Shown here: piece after piece, positions 18,676 through 26,626 of the stretch
How the letters are laid out: each line of letters opens with the position of its first letter
Position numbering within the stretch: the first letter of the stretch is position 1
Assembly (NCBI GenBank): GCA_022822725.1
Contig: JAJEAN010000007.1
Span: 197,435 to 261,434 of the forward strand
Reading direction: 5' to 3'
DNA: 64,000 bases
Source: Candidatus Latescibacterota bacterium
GTDB lineage: Bacteria > JAAXHH01
Notes under the pieces: model-generated
The model's database searches: none
What the model was told of the DNA's origin: nothing
What the model saw: the letters and a program-made list of their open reading frames with translations, nothing else
Program-made: the position numbers and the translations under genes

Positions 18676-19236
18676 CTAAATCTCCAGGATTTCCTGTTCT
18701 TTTGTCGATATGGCGCTGTCTATGGAGGTGATATGCTCGTCGGTGAGATCCTGGATGGTCTTCTGATACCGTTTGCTATCGTCTTCCGACAACCGGTGGG
18801 CTTTCTCTTCGGACTTGATGCGCTCGTTCATTTCCCGGCGTACGTTCCGAACGCCGATCTTGCCGTCCTCTCCCAGTTTCTTGATCAGCTTCACGTATTC
18901 GAGCCTGCGTTCTTCGGTCAGCGCCGGAACCGGCAGGTGAATCACGTTGCCGTCGGAATTCGGCATGAGACCCAGGTCGGACGTCTGGATGGCCCGGATG
19001 ATTTCGTTGATCATCTGCTTGTCCCACGGCTGTATCGAGATCGTACGGGCATCCGGCGTATTGATGGTGGCGACCTGGTTGATGGGCGTCATGGTCCCGT
19101 AGGCTTCCACCTGGATGTTGTCCAGCAGGGCCGGATTGGCCCGCCCCGCCCGGACGCCGGCAAGCTCCATGCGCAGCACCTCGACGGACTGGTCCATCTT
19201 CCGGCTGGTTTCCTTGATGATCTCTTTCGCTTCCAC
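18676..19236 (-). CDS. frr: Ribosome recycling factor
   Basis: 186 aa, the standard RRF length. With EF-G it splits post-termination ribosomes. Typical sequence includes LAGVRAGRANPALLD near residue 25-40, TINTPDARTISIQPWDK, and the C-terminal helix with RYQKTIQDLTDEHI. In most bacteria pyrH (UMP kinase) lies between tsf and frr; here frr follows tsf directly with a 60-nt gap. Confidence 0.97.
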   Translation of the reverse strand: MEAKEIIKETSRKMDQSVEVLRMELAGVRAGRANPALLDNIQVEAYGTMTPINQVATINTPDARTISIQPWDKQMINEIIRAIQTSDLGLMPNSDGNVIHLPVPALTEERRLEYVKLIKKLGEDGKIGVRNVRREMNERIKSEEKAHRLSEDDSKRYQKTIQDLTDEHITSIDSAISTKEQEILEI

Positions 19237-19296
19237 GATACACCTCTCTGCATCGGAAATCCGGTTACGTTCCTGCCGGCATGGGCGTTCGGCGGG

Positions 19297-19893
19297 TTAT
19301 TCTCCGCCCAGCTCGTACCGGACGAACCTTCTGACCATGATGTTCTCGCCCAGCGTAGCCACCGCCTCGGTGATCAGTTCCCGCACCGTCTTGTCGGTAT
19401 CCCGTATGAAAGGCTGTTCCAGGAGGCAGTTTTCCTGGTTGAATTTCTCGATCCTTCCCTGGACGATCCGGTCGATGATCTGATCCGGCTTGCCCTCGTT
19501 CCGCGCCTGGTTCCGGTAGATCTCCCGTTCCTGTTCCAGGACGGCTTCTTCGATCTGGTCCCGGTCCACGGCAAGGGGGCGGGTGGCCGCCACCTGCATG
19601 GCGATATCGCGGGCCAGGGTCTGGAAGGACTCGTTCCGCGCGACGAAATCGGTCTCGCAATTGATCTCGACCATGGTGGCGATGCGGCTGCCGGGATGGA
19701 TATAGGTATGGATGATGCCTTCTTTCGCCTCCCGGGCGCTCTTCTTGGACGCCGCCATGATGCCTTTTTCACGCAGGAGCGTGACCGCTTTTTCGATGCT
19801 GCCTTCGGACTCTTCGAGGGCCCGCTTGCAGTCCATCATTCCGGCGCCGGTCTGGTTCCTCAATGTTTTTACGTCACTGGCTGATATAGTCAT
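19297..19893 (-). CDS. tsf: Translation elongation factor Ts (short form)
   Basis: 198 aa, like the short EF-Ts of Thermus and clearly shorter than the roughly 280-aa proteobacterial form. It is the nucleotide-exchange factor for EF-Tu. The N-terminal UBA-like domain (VKTLRNQTGAGMMDCKRALEE) and the TDFVARNESF contact motif are present. The second dimerisation subdomain is reduced, which is a known lineage variant and not a truncation. It lies 88 nt after rpsB. Confidence 0.96.
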   Translation of the reverse strand: MTISASDVKTLRNQTGAGMMDCKRALEESEGSIEKAVTLLREKGIMAASKKSAREAKEGIIHTYIHPGSRIATMVEINCETDFVARNESFQTLARDIAMQVAATRPLAVDRDQIEEAVLEQEREIYRNQARNEGKPDQIIDRIVQGRIEKFNQENCLLEQPFIRDTDKTVRELITEAVATLGENIMVRRFVRYELGGE

Positions 19894-19981
19894 GAAATCA
19901 TATGAAATCTAGCGGTCATGATTGGATACGATCGGATCCGATCATCCGCTACGGCCGCCTTTCCCCGGCCATGTATCCGCT

Positions 19982-20734
19982 TCAGGCCTGCTGCTCTTCG
20001 ACTTCTTCGACCTCTTCTTCCGGTGCCTCGTCCCCGGGCACGGGCCGCCCGGAATTGCGCAGCCCTTCCTCCGCCGCGCTCGCGACGACTTCCGTGATGA
20101 GGCTGATGGACCGGAGGGCGTCGTCGTTGCCGGGTATGGGATAGTCGATCAGGTCCGGATCGCAGTTCGTGTCCAGGATGCTGACGATGGGGATCTCCAG
20201 GGTGTTCGCCTCGGCGACGGCGATCCGTTCCTTACGGGCGTCCACCACGAAAATGATGCCGGGCAGGTCGCGCATTTCGCGGATGCCGCCCAGTACTTTC
20301 TGCAGGCGCTCCCGCTCCTTCTCCAGGCTGGCGGCCTCTTTTTTCGTGAGCGCTTCCATGGTGCCGTGCTCTTTCATTTTCTCGAGCTCTTCCAGGCGCT
20401 TGACACTGGTCTGGATGGTCTGGAAGTTCGTCAACATGCCGCCGAGCCAGCGTTCCGCGACGTAGAACATCCCGCACCGCTGCGCCATTTCGATAATGAC
20501 GGGCCTGGCCTGCTTCTTCGTGCCCACGAAGAGGACGGACTGCCCGTTCTCGACGGCCTTGCGTACGGCGTCGTACGCGATCTCGATCTGGCTGAGCGTC
20601 TTCTTCAGGTCGATGATGTAAATGTTGTTGCGTTCGGCGAATATGAACTGCTTCATCTTCGGGTTCCAGCGTCGGGTCTGGTGGCCGAAGTGTACGCCCG
20701 CACCCAGCAGGTCCTGTATGGTCGGAATCCCCAT
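19982..20734 (-). CDS. rpsB: Small ribosomal subunit protein uS2
   Basis: 250 aa. The opening [27 protein letters not shown] motif region and [20 protein letters not shown] are diagnostic of S2. A Glu-rich C-terminal tail (residues about 233-250) is common in the family. Downstream comes tsf, as in most bacteria. It follows rpsI after 52 nt, so the r-protein genes rplM-rpsI and rpsB-tsf are joined in one run. Confidence 0.97.
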   Translation of the reverse strand: MGIPTIQDLLGAGVHFGHQTRRWNPKMKQFIFAERNNIYIIDLKKTLSQIEIAYDAVRKAVENGQSVLFVGTKKQARPVIIEMAQRCGMFYVAERWLGGMLTNFQTIQTSVKRLEELEKMKEHGTMEALTKKEAASLEKERERLQKVLGGIREMRDLPGIIFVVDARKERIAVAEANTLEIPIVSILDTNCDPDLIDYPIPGNDDALRSISLITEVVASAAEEGLRNSGRPVPGDEAPEEEVEEVEEQQA

Positions 20735-20786
20735 AGGCGGTACTGATCTCCTTGTCTGGCAGGCGGTCAGGCCTGCGTCCGGTGAA

Positions 20787-21191
20787 TTAACGCTTAGAGA
20801 ACTGGAACCGCTTGCGTGCGCCGGCCAGTCCGTATTTCTTGCGTTCCTTGATGCGTGAATCCCGTGTCAGCATGCCCGCTTCGCGCAGCGGCGCGTGCAG
20901 GCTTTCGTCCATGTCCTTCAGCGCCCGCGCGATCCCGAGTCTCAACGCCCCGGCCTGTCCGGTCTTGCCGCCGCCGAAAGTCCGTGCGAACACGACGATC
21001 TGGTCGTTCATCTCGGTGAGTACCAGGGGTTCCTCGATCGCGGCGACGAGACCGGGCCGGTCGAAGTAGTCGAGCAGCGGCTTGTCGTTGACCTGGTGAC
21101 TGGCGCCTTCCTTCTTCGCGCGAAGCCATACCTTGGCGATGGCCCGCTTCCTCCTGCCCACTGCGTGGTGTCCATGGGTATCCGAATTCAT
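20787..21191 (-). CDS. rpsI: Small ribosomal subunit protein uS9
   Basis: 134 aa. [12 protein letters not shown] at the start, the [17 protein letters not shown] core and the basic C-terminus ending [17 protein letters not shown] are hallmark S9 features; the tail reaches the ribosomal P site. It follows rplM after 15 nt, the conserved pair. Confidence 0.97.
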   Translation of the reverse strand: MNSDTHGHHAVGRRKRAIAKVWLRAKKEGASHQVNDKPLLDYFDRPGLVAAIEEPLVLTEMNDQIVVFARTFGGGKTGQAGALRLGIARALKDMDESLHAPLREAGMLTRDSRIKERKKYGLAGARKRFQFSKR

Positions 21192-21206
21192 GCTTCGTCA
21201 GGCTCC

Positions 21207-21638
21207 TTATATGTCCAGCGCGACCGGTTTCTGGGCGCTGTGGGGGTGTTCCGCGCCGGCGTACACGCGGAGTTTACGAAATATCTGGCGGCCCAGGGCG
21301 TTGTGGGGCAACATGCCCTTGATGGCCATGCGCAACGCACGGTCGGGATGGCGGGCGGCCATGCGTTCGTAACTGATCGTCTTCAGACCGCCGGGATAGC
21401 CGCTGTGGCGGTAGTAGAGCTTGTTCTGCGGCTTCTTGCCCGTCAGCACCACCTTTTCCGCGTTGATGACGATGACGTGGTCGCCGGTGTCCAGGTGCGG
21501 CGAGTAGATCGGCTTGTGCTTGCCGCGCAGGATCTTGGCCACTTCGCTGGCCAGCCTGCCGAGTACCTTGCCGTCGGCGTCCACGACGTGCCAGTCGCGC
21601 TGCAGGTCTTCCATTTTAACCGTGGGTGTCTTCTTCAT
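21207..21638 (-). CDS. rplM: Large ribosomal subunit protein uL13
   Basis: 143 aa. The motifs [41 protein letters not shown] and the [20 protein letters not shown] block identify L13. It starts 25 nt after the mtnA stop, so it is either read from upstream or from a promoter inside mtnA; none was obvious. Confidence 0.97.
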   Translation of the reverse strand: MKKTPTVKMEDLQRDWHVVDADGKVLGRLASEVAKILRGKHKPIYSPHLDTGDHVIVINAEKVVLTGKKPQNKLYYRHSGYPGGLKTISYERMAARHPDRALRMAIKGMLPHNALGRQIFRKLRVYAGAEHPHSAQKPVALDI

Positions 21639-21663
21639 GGATAGTACGCGCTCCTTTATCCGG

Positions 21664-22734
21664 TTATCCGGTGACGGCCGGTTCCCCTTCCTGGTGTGAC
21701 AACTCGGCCAGGCTTTCGGCGTAGGGCTGCCTGGCCACGCCGCGTTCGGTGATGATCGCAGAAACGTAACGGGCCGGCGTTACGTCGAATGCGGGATTAT
21801 ACACCTCCACCTCCTCGGGTGCGGTGCGTCCGCCCGGCCCCTGGTTGACTTCGGCGGCCGCGCGTTCTTCAATCGGAATCTCAAGGCCCGATTCGATGGA
21901 GAGGTCGATCGTAGAGTAAGGCGCCGCCACGTACAGGGGCACGTCATGTGCGTCGGCCAGCACGGCCACGCCGTAGGTGCCGATCTTGTTGGCGACGTCG
22001 CCGTTGGCGGCCACGCGGTCCGCGCCCACGATCACGCAGTCGATCCGACCTTCCTTCATGACCTGGGCGGCCATGCTGTCGCAAATGAGCGTCACGCCTA
22101 TGCCCGCCTGGGCCAGTTCCCAGGAAGTCAGCCTGGCGCCCTGGAGGACGGGCCTCGTCTCATCGGCGTACACGTGGACCCGCTTTCCTTCGCTGTGGGC
22201 CTGGTAGACCACGGCAAGGGCCGTGCCCGTTCCGGCCGTGGCGAGCGCGCCGGCGTTGCAGTGGGTGAGCACCGTCTGTCCGTTGCTGAGCAATGCGGCG
22301 CCGTGCTCACCGATCAGGCGGCACGTGTATTCATCCTCCGACTGAATGGCCAGGGCTTCATCGAGCAGGGCGCGCCTGATTCCCTCCACCGTTTCATTCC
22401 TGTGTTCGCGGACGGTCCGGCGCATCCGCTCCAGCGCCCAGAAGAGGTTGACGGCCGTGGGCCGGGTGGCGGCCAGCAGATCCACGGCTTCGTCGACTTC
22501 CCGGCTGAAGGAGGCGAAGTCGGCCGCGCGGCTGTGCTGGACCCCGACGACGACCCCGAATGCCGCGGCGACGCCGATGGCCGGCGCACCGCGTACGCTC
22601 AGCCGCCGGATGGCTTCCGCAACGGACGCGATATCCTTGCACCGGGTGTAGGCCACTTCACCGGGCAGGCGCGTCTGGTCCAGCAGCACCAGCACGCCTT
22701 CGTCGCGGTCCCAACGGATGGTCTTGAATTTCAT
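21664..22734 (-). CDS. mtnA: S-methyl-5-thioribose-1-phosphate isomerase
   Basis: 356 aa, the eIF2B-related isomerase of the methionine salvage pathway, which converts MTR-1-P to MTRu-1-P. Characteristic stretches are [35 protein letters not shown] (catalytic Cys) and [19 protein letters not shown] (catalytic Asp). Its start codon overlaps the end of the sugar-kinase gene by 4 nt (ATGA). The neighbouring kinase could in principle act in nucleoside or methylthioribose metabolism, but that is a guess from context. Confidence 0.93.
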   Translation of the reverse strand: MKFKTIRWDRDEGVLVLLDQTRLPGEVAYTRCKDIASVAEAIRRLSVRGAPAIGVAAAFGVVVGVQHSRAADFASFSREVDEAVDLLAATRPTAVNLFWALERMRRTVREHRNETVEGIRRALLDEALAIQSEDEYTCRLIGEHGAALLSNGQTVLTHCNAGALATAGTGTALAVVYQAHSEGKRVHVYADETRPVLQGARLTSWELAQAGIGVTLICDSMAAQVMKEGRIDCVIVGADRVAANGDVANKIGTYGVAVLADAHDVPLYVAAPYSTIDLSIESGLEIPIEERAAAEVNQGPGGRTAPEEVEVYNPAFDVTPARYVSAIITERGVARQPYAESLAELSHQEGEPAVTG

Positions 22735-23648
22735 GGCGTGATCATCTCCATGAACCGGTCGAGGCGGTCCGAAATCTCGGCTTCGGTAAGCGACTCGAGC
22801 CGTTTGACGCTGAAGTCCTCCACGTTGAACGAGGCCATGACGCTTCCGTGCACCATGGCGCGCTTCAAGGCGCCTACGCCCGTTTCGCCCGACCGGGCAA
22901 GGTAACCCATGAACCCGCCCGCGAAGCTGTCCCCGGCACCCGTCGGGTCCACCACGGTGGACACGGGGTATGAAGGGATGCCGAACCAGGCGTCGCGCGT
23001 GCAGAGCGTCGCTCCGTGCGCGCCTCTTTTGACCACCACCGCCCGCGGGCCGAGTTCCAGGATGCGTTCCGCCGCCCGTACGAGGTTGTGGTCATCCACC
23101 AGTTGAAGGGCCTCGCTGTCGTTGATGATCAGCACGTCCACTCGGCTGAGCGTCGACAGCAGGGACGCCTTTTGCCCCTCGATCCAGAAGTCCATGGTGT
23201 CGCAGGCGACGACACCGGACCGTCCCGGCTGGTCCGTATGGCTTGCCTGGGTCAGCACGTCGCGCTGCACGTCAGGATCGAGATTCGCCAGGAACACGTG
23301 ATCGTGCGCGCGATGCCGCTCCGCCAGCACGGGTTTGAATCCGGAAAACACGTTCAATTGCGTGTCGATCGTGCGGCGGTCGTTCATGTTGGCGGCGTAC
23401 TCGCCCGCCCAGCGAAAGGTCCTGCCTTCCTTCACCTCCAGGCCCGATACGTCGACCTGTCTCTCCCGCAGGAAATCGAGGGACGCCATGGGGAAATCGT
23501 CCCCCACGACGGCAATGACGTCAACCGGCGCGTAGAAACTGGCGGCCGCGGAAAAATAGGTCGCCGACCCCCCGATCGCGTCGTTCGCCTCTCCTTCCGG
23601 CGTCTTCACCGAATCAAACGCCACCGTTCCGACGACGAGAATACCCAA
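22731..23648 (-). CDS. PfkB-family carbohydrate/nucleoside kinase
   Basis: 305 aa from a TTG start at 23648. The open frame extends upstream, but it overlaps rsfS in another frame. The family N-terminus (LGILVVGTVAFDSV) begins right at this TTG, and GAGG-type ribosome site GAGG lies 6 nt upstream, 1 nt after the rsfS stop. The kinase signature VDPTGAGDSFAGGFMG holds the catalytic Asp, and the substrate-side glycines are in AIGGSATYFSAAAS. Related proteins sit beside mtnA or adenosine-handling genes in several phyla; the substrate (adenosine, ribose or another sugar) is not decided by sequence. Confidence 0.82.
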   Translation of the reverse strand: MGILVVGTVAFDSVKTPEGEANDAIGGSATYFSAAASFYAPVDVIAVVGDDFPMASLDFLRERQVDVSGLEVKEGRTFRWAGEYAANMNDRRTIDTQLNVFSGFKPVLAERHRAHDHVFLANLDPDVQRDVLTQASHTDQPGRSGVVACDTMDFWIEGQKASLLSTLSRVDVLIINDSEALQLVDDHNLVRAAERILELGPRAVVVKRGAHGATLCTRDAWFGIPSYPVSTVVDPTGAGDSFAGGFMGYLARSGETGVGALKRAMVHGSVMASFNVEDFSVKRLESLTEAEISDRLDRFMEMITP

Positions 23649-23649
23649 T

Positions 23650-24081
23650 CTATGCCTCGTGTTCCAGCGCGTCCACCCTGGTCCCGGGGTCGTCCGCATC
23701 GGGTGTGCGAATGATCTCGCCCGTTGCCGCGTCGGCCGAAACGGCGACCCGGGGCGCATCTCCCCAGAGTCGCTCGAGTCCGTAAAACGTGCGGACTTCC
23801 GCTCTGAACACGTGTACGACCACGTCCACGTAGTCGAGCAGTACCCACCGCCAGCTCTGTTTGCCTTCCGTGTGCCAGGGCGTCGTTTCCCGCTCCTTGA
23901 GATCCGACGCCACCTGATCGACGACCGCCTTGATCTGAGGTTCGGAACCCGCCGTCCCGATGACGAAGTAGTCCGTGATGGACGAAAGCCCCCTGAGATC
24001 GATGATCATTACGTCCGCCGCATTCTTGGCCAGCATGGACAGGGTGGCCTGCTCCGCGATTTCCTGGGATGCCAGCGCCAC
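23650..24081 (-). CDS. rsfS: Ribosomal silencing factor RsfS
   Basis: 143 aa. RsfS binds L14 and blocks subunit joining under starvation. Diagnostic segments are DVMIIDLRGLSSITDYFVIGT, the HTEGKQSWRWVLLDYVDVVVHVF block and FYGLERLWGDAP. The tail after about residue 115 is a short unstructured extension. It lies 2 nt downstream of the LytR_C gene and 1 nt upstream of the PfkB kinase start. Confidence 0.95.
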   Translation of the reverse strand: MALASQEIAEQATLSMLAKNAADVMIIDLRGLSSITDYFVIGTAGSEPQIKAVVDQVASDLKERETTPWHTEGKQSWRWVLLDYVDVVVHVFRAEVRTFYGLERLWGDAPRVAVSADAATGEIIRTPDADDPGTRVDALEHEA

Positions 24082-24083
24082 GA

Positions 24084-24605
24084 TCAGTCGTTCTCCACGG
24101 AAAAGAGCAGTTCGTCGTAATCCTTGCCGATCACCACAGATACGTCCACCAGTCGGTCGTCGTTACGCTGGAGCAGGACGTATTGCGTACCCAGCGCGTT
24201 GCCTACCGCGCGGGCGGCCTCGGACGGACCGTCCGTTCCCCTGCGGTCCAGCACGACCGTTTCCCGGTACTCGAAATGGTCGGCGTTATCGATATTGACC
24301 ACGTCGAATCCCCGTTCCCTCAGGAATCGCATGGCCCGTTGTCCTATCCCCTGTTCGCCGCATCCGTTCAGGACCTCCACCTGGATATGGAAGGCCGAGG
24401 GGTCGACGACCGACTCGGCAGACCGAACGGCGGAGGTAGAGAAGGCGGACGAGGTCGCCACCGAATAGACCAGGTAGGCGTTCAACCCGACCAGGAAGAT
24501 AATCACGCCTTCAAGCACCCGGACGCGCCAGCGGCCACCTGGCCCGCGTCCTTCCGACACGGCGTCCGGCCGTTTCGCTGCGGGTTGGATGACCTGTCTC
24601 GTCAT
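24084..24605 (-). CDS. LytR C-terminal domain membrane protein
   Basis: About 173 aa from the ATG at 24605; an upstream in-frame GTG at 24617 is also open. One membrane helix (about residues 28-50, LEGVIIFLVGLNAYLVYSVA) anchors a periplasmic domain. The C-terminal hundred residues (FHIQVEVLNGCGEQGIGQRAMRFLR onward) match the LytR_C/VPS-associated domain, with the conserved VEVLNG-G start. The location just upstream of rsfS is seen in other FCB-type genomes. The function is unknown, probably envelope-related. It is the first gene after the strong promoter at 24868-24897. Confidence 0.75.
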   Translation of the reverse strand: MTRQVIQPAAKRPDAVSEGRGPGGRWRVRVLEGVIIFLVGLNAYLVYSVATSSAFSTSAVRSAESVVDPSAFHIQVEVLNGCGEQGIGQRAMRFLRERGFDVVNIDNADHFEYRETVVLDRRGTDGPSEAARAVGNALGTQYVLLQRNDDRLVDVSVVIGKDYDELLFSVEND

Positions 24606-24805
24606 GGCGGATCCCACGCGGTATTCGTCCGCGGTACGGCCTGAAACGGGACCGGGCGACCATCGATATCTGCTTGCCAGAGATAACCGGAGAGCTTACT
24701 AGGGGAATACACCAGGAAGGGAAACATAGGTAGGGTACCAACAGTGCTTCATCGACCAGCTCCTTTCACCATGCGATCCCCCTTTGTACCCCGGTCTCGA
24801 CACAG

Positions 24806-24843
24806 TTCCGCCGTCAAATCGAACCCAGGTTCGACAGGCGGAA
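24806..24843 (-). other. Nested stem-loop in the leader of the housekeeping run
   Basis: TTCCGCC (24806-24812) pairs with GGCGGAA (24837-24843), and inside this TCGAAC (24819-24824) pairs with GTTCGA (24829-24834) around CCAG. It lies about 20-55 nt into the predicted transcript, ahead of a roughly 250-nt untranslated leader. No known riboswitch consensus was recognised. The rest of 24618-24904 holds the promoter and nothing else that I can name. Confidence 0.6.
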
Positions 24844-24867
24844 TCCGATTCGCTTTTCAGACCACTA

Positions 24868-24897
24868 TATATACAGAATGGGCGGGTGCCGTGTCAA
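24868..24897 (-). promoter_or_regulatory. Strong promoter for the rsfS to rseP run
   Basis: On the minus strand a perfect TTGACA (complement of 24892-24897) is 18 bp from TATATA (24868-24873). The -35 begins 7 nt after the stop codon of the uridylyltransferase gene. It would drive the LytR_C gene and the genes downstream. Confidence 0.75.
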
Positions 24898-24904
24898 CTG
24901 TTTT

Positions 24905-25675
24905 TTACCCGGCGCGCGGCCCCGCACGGTCCCCTTCCAGCAGCCACGTTTCGGCCGCCGACAGTTGTTCCGGTGTGTTTATACCCAACGCTTCTTCCTG
25001 CATGACGGCCGGTGCGTCGGCAATGCGGCGGCCCTCCCGCCGGAGGATCCCGATGGTATCCGTCAGGTAATACTCGCCCTGCCGGTTCTCCGGGGTCAGC
25101 CGGTCCAGGGCCCGCATCAGCAGGGCCGGTTCGAAACAATACGTGCTGGTGTTGATCTCCTTAAGCGCCCGCTGTGCCTCGGTGGCGTCCTTCTCCTCCA
25201 CGATCCGGTCGATTCGGCCCGCATCGTCGCGCAGGATGCGCCCCAGGCCCGTGGGGGCGGCGACGCGAGCGGTGAGTACCGAGGCCGCGGCGCCGTCACG
25301 GCGGTGCGCGTGGATCAACGAAGCCAGGGTGGTAGGACGGATCAGGGGGGTGTCGCCCGCGACGACGAGGACGACGCCGCTTTCGCCGGCCAGCAGCGGC
25401 TCGGCCTGGCGCACCGCGTGGCCTGTTCCCAGCTGCTCCTCCTGCACGGCGAATTCCACGGGCAGTCCGGACAGTTCCCGCCGCACCGCGCCGGCCTGGT
25501 GGCCGACGATGACGACGATTCGCCGTGGTCGGAGCGCGCGCACAGTGTCGAGCACGTAGTGAATCATCGGCCGGCCGTTTATACGGTGCAGCACTTTCGC
25601 GAGGTCGGAGTGCATCCTGGTGCCTTTTCCCGCGGCCAGGACCAGCGTGATCAGATCGCTATTGGTTTCCTGCAT
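24905..25675 (-). CDS. GlmU-like UDP-N-acetylglucosamine pyrophosphorylase, uridylyltransferase domain only
   Basis: About 256 aa. The N-terminal nucleotidyltransferase domain is complete: LVLAAGKGTRMHSDLAKVLH (nucleotide loop), QEEQLGTGHAV, VVAGDTPLI (metal Asp) and EINTSTYCF. The left-handed beta-helix acetyltransferase half found in bifunctional GlmU is absent, so if this makes UDP-GlcNAc the acetyl transfer must be done elsewhere. The ATG at 25675 has GGGAG 5 nt upstream; an ATG at 25687 overlaps a tandem repeat and lacks a ribosome site. Downstream of folK, probably the end of that operon. Confidence 0.8.
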   Translation of the reverse strand: MQETNSDLITLVLAAGKGTRMHSDLAKVLHRINGRPMIHYVLDTVRALRPRRIVVIVGHQAGAVRRELSGLPVEFAVQEEQLGTGHAVRQAEPLLAGESGVVLVVAGDTPLIRPTTLASLIHAHRRDGAAASVLTARVAAPTGLGRILRDDAGRIDRIVEEKDATEAQRALKEINTSTYCFEPALLMRALDRLTPENRQGEYYLTDTIGILRREGRRIADAPAVMQEEALGINTPEQLSAAETWLLEGDRAGPRAG

Positions 25676-25686
25676 CGAGGCTCCCA

Positions 25687-25758
25687 TAACGGCGCGGCGA
25701 GACAGCGGACGAGGTGGTCCACTTACGGTGCGGCGTGATAGCGGACGAGGTGGTCCAC
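25687..25758 (-). repeat. 36-bp tandem duplication spanning the folK stop codon
   Basis: Two 36-bp copies, 25687-25722 and 25723-25758, share the segment GCGGACGAGGTGGTCCAC and most of the rest. The right copy contains the end of folK including its TAA stop (complement of 25723-25725). The left copy reaches the start region of the uridylyltransferase gene. Confidence 0.9.
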
Positions 25759-26217
25759 GGGTCTCAAGTCATCCAGCAGATCGGACACGGTCCGTCCGTG
25801 CTCCGGGTGGACCAGGTCCGGGTGGATTTCGGCCAGGGGAACGAGCACGAAGGCCCGTTGCGCCATGGCGGGATGGGGAATGTCGAGACCAGGCTGCCCG
25901 AGCACCAGGTCGTCGTAGAGCAAAAGGTCCAGATCGATTTCGCGGGGCCCCTTATCCCAGGTGACGGAACGACCCATGCGCGTTTCGACGTCCTTGAGCG
26001 TTTCAAGCAGTCGCAAGGGCGCCAGCATGGTCTCCAGGAGGGCTGCGCCGTTGACGAAATCGGGCTGGCCGGTGTGGCCTACCGGTCGCGTCTCGTACCA
26101 TGACGAGTGCCTGACGATCCGGATCGCCTCGACGCCGGACAGTTCACGAAGCGCCTGCCGGCATCTCGCGACGCGATCCCCGATGTTGCTGCCCAGTCCC
26201 AGCGCGACAGACGCCAT
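25723..26217 (-). CDS. folK: 2-amino-4-hydroxy-6-hydroxymethyldihydropteridine diphosphokinase
   Basis: 164 aa HPPK of folate synthesis. It pyrophosphorylates the pterin produced by the aldolase FolB, whose gene is 8 nt upstream. Motifs present are LGLGSNIGDRVARC, SSWYETRPVG, FVNGAALLET and the metal/ATP site GPREIDLDLLLYDD. The extreme C-terminus (HLVRYHAAP) lies inside a 36-bp duplicated segment. Confidence 0.94.
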   Translation of the reverse strand: MASVALGLGSNIGDRVARCRQALRELSGVEAIRIVRHSSWYETRPVGHTGQPDFVNGAALLETMLAPLRLLETLKDVETRMGRSVTWDKGPREIDLDLLLYDDLVLGQPGLDIPHPAMAQRAFVLVPLAEIHPDLVHPEHGRTVSDLLDDLRPVDHLVRYHAAP

Positions 26218-26225
26218 TTCGCACC

Positions 26226-26615
26226 CTACAGTCCGGGACGTCCTGCCTCCCTGCTTCGATGCACGGTGACCCCGGGGGTTCCCGAATACGGCAGTCCCGC
26301 GGCCGCGCCGGGCTTCCGCAGTCTGACCACGACCTGATCCACCGGGGGGTAGGCGGTGAGCAGTTCTTCCGCCACCCGGCCGGCGACCGCCTCCAGCAGC
26401 CGGTACGGCTTGCCGCCGATGATGCGTCCCACGCGCCGGCAGACGTCCGCGTAATCCACGGTATCGGACAGGCGGTCCGTCCGGGACGCCTCCGTCAGGT
26501 CCAGGCGCAGTGCGACGTGGGCCTCGAAGACCTGTCCCCGTGTCCGTTCACAGGCCGTCACGCCATGATGGCCGAATGCGCGGATACCCCGCACGCTGAT
26601 CCAGTCTCCGGGCAT
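26226..26615 (-). CDS. folB: Dihydroneopterin aldolase
   Basis: 129 aa from the ATG at 26615 (MPGDWISVRGIRAFGHHGV). The open frame extends much further upstream but overlaps the aminotransferase gene and is not coding. The typical short tunnelling-fold enzyme cleaves dihydroneopterin to the hydroxymethyl pterin used by FolK. HHGV near residue 16, VDYADVCRRV and the E/A-V-A-x-R-V-A-E-E-L helix with the active-site lysine in VRLRKPGA are visible. Confidence 0.92.
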   Translation of the reverse strand: MPGDWISVRGIRAFGHHGVTACERTRGQVFEAHVALRLDLTEASRTDRLSDTVDYADVCRRVGRIIGGKPYRLLEAVAGRVAEELLTAYPPVDQVVVRLRKPGAAAGLPYSGTPGVTVHRSREAGRPGL

Positions 26616-26626
26616 GGGGGATCCGA

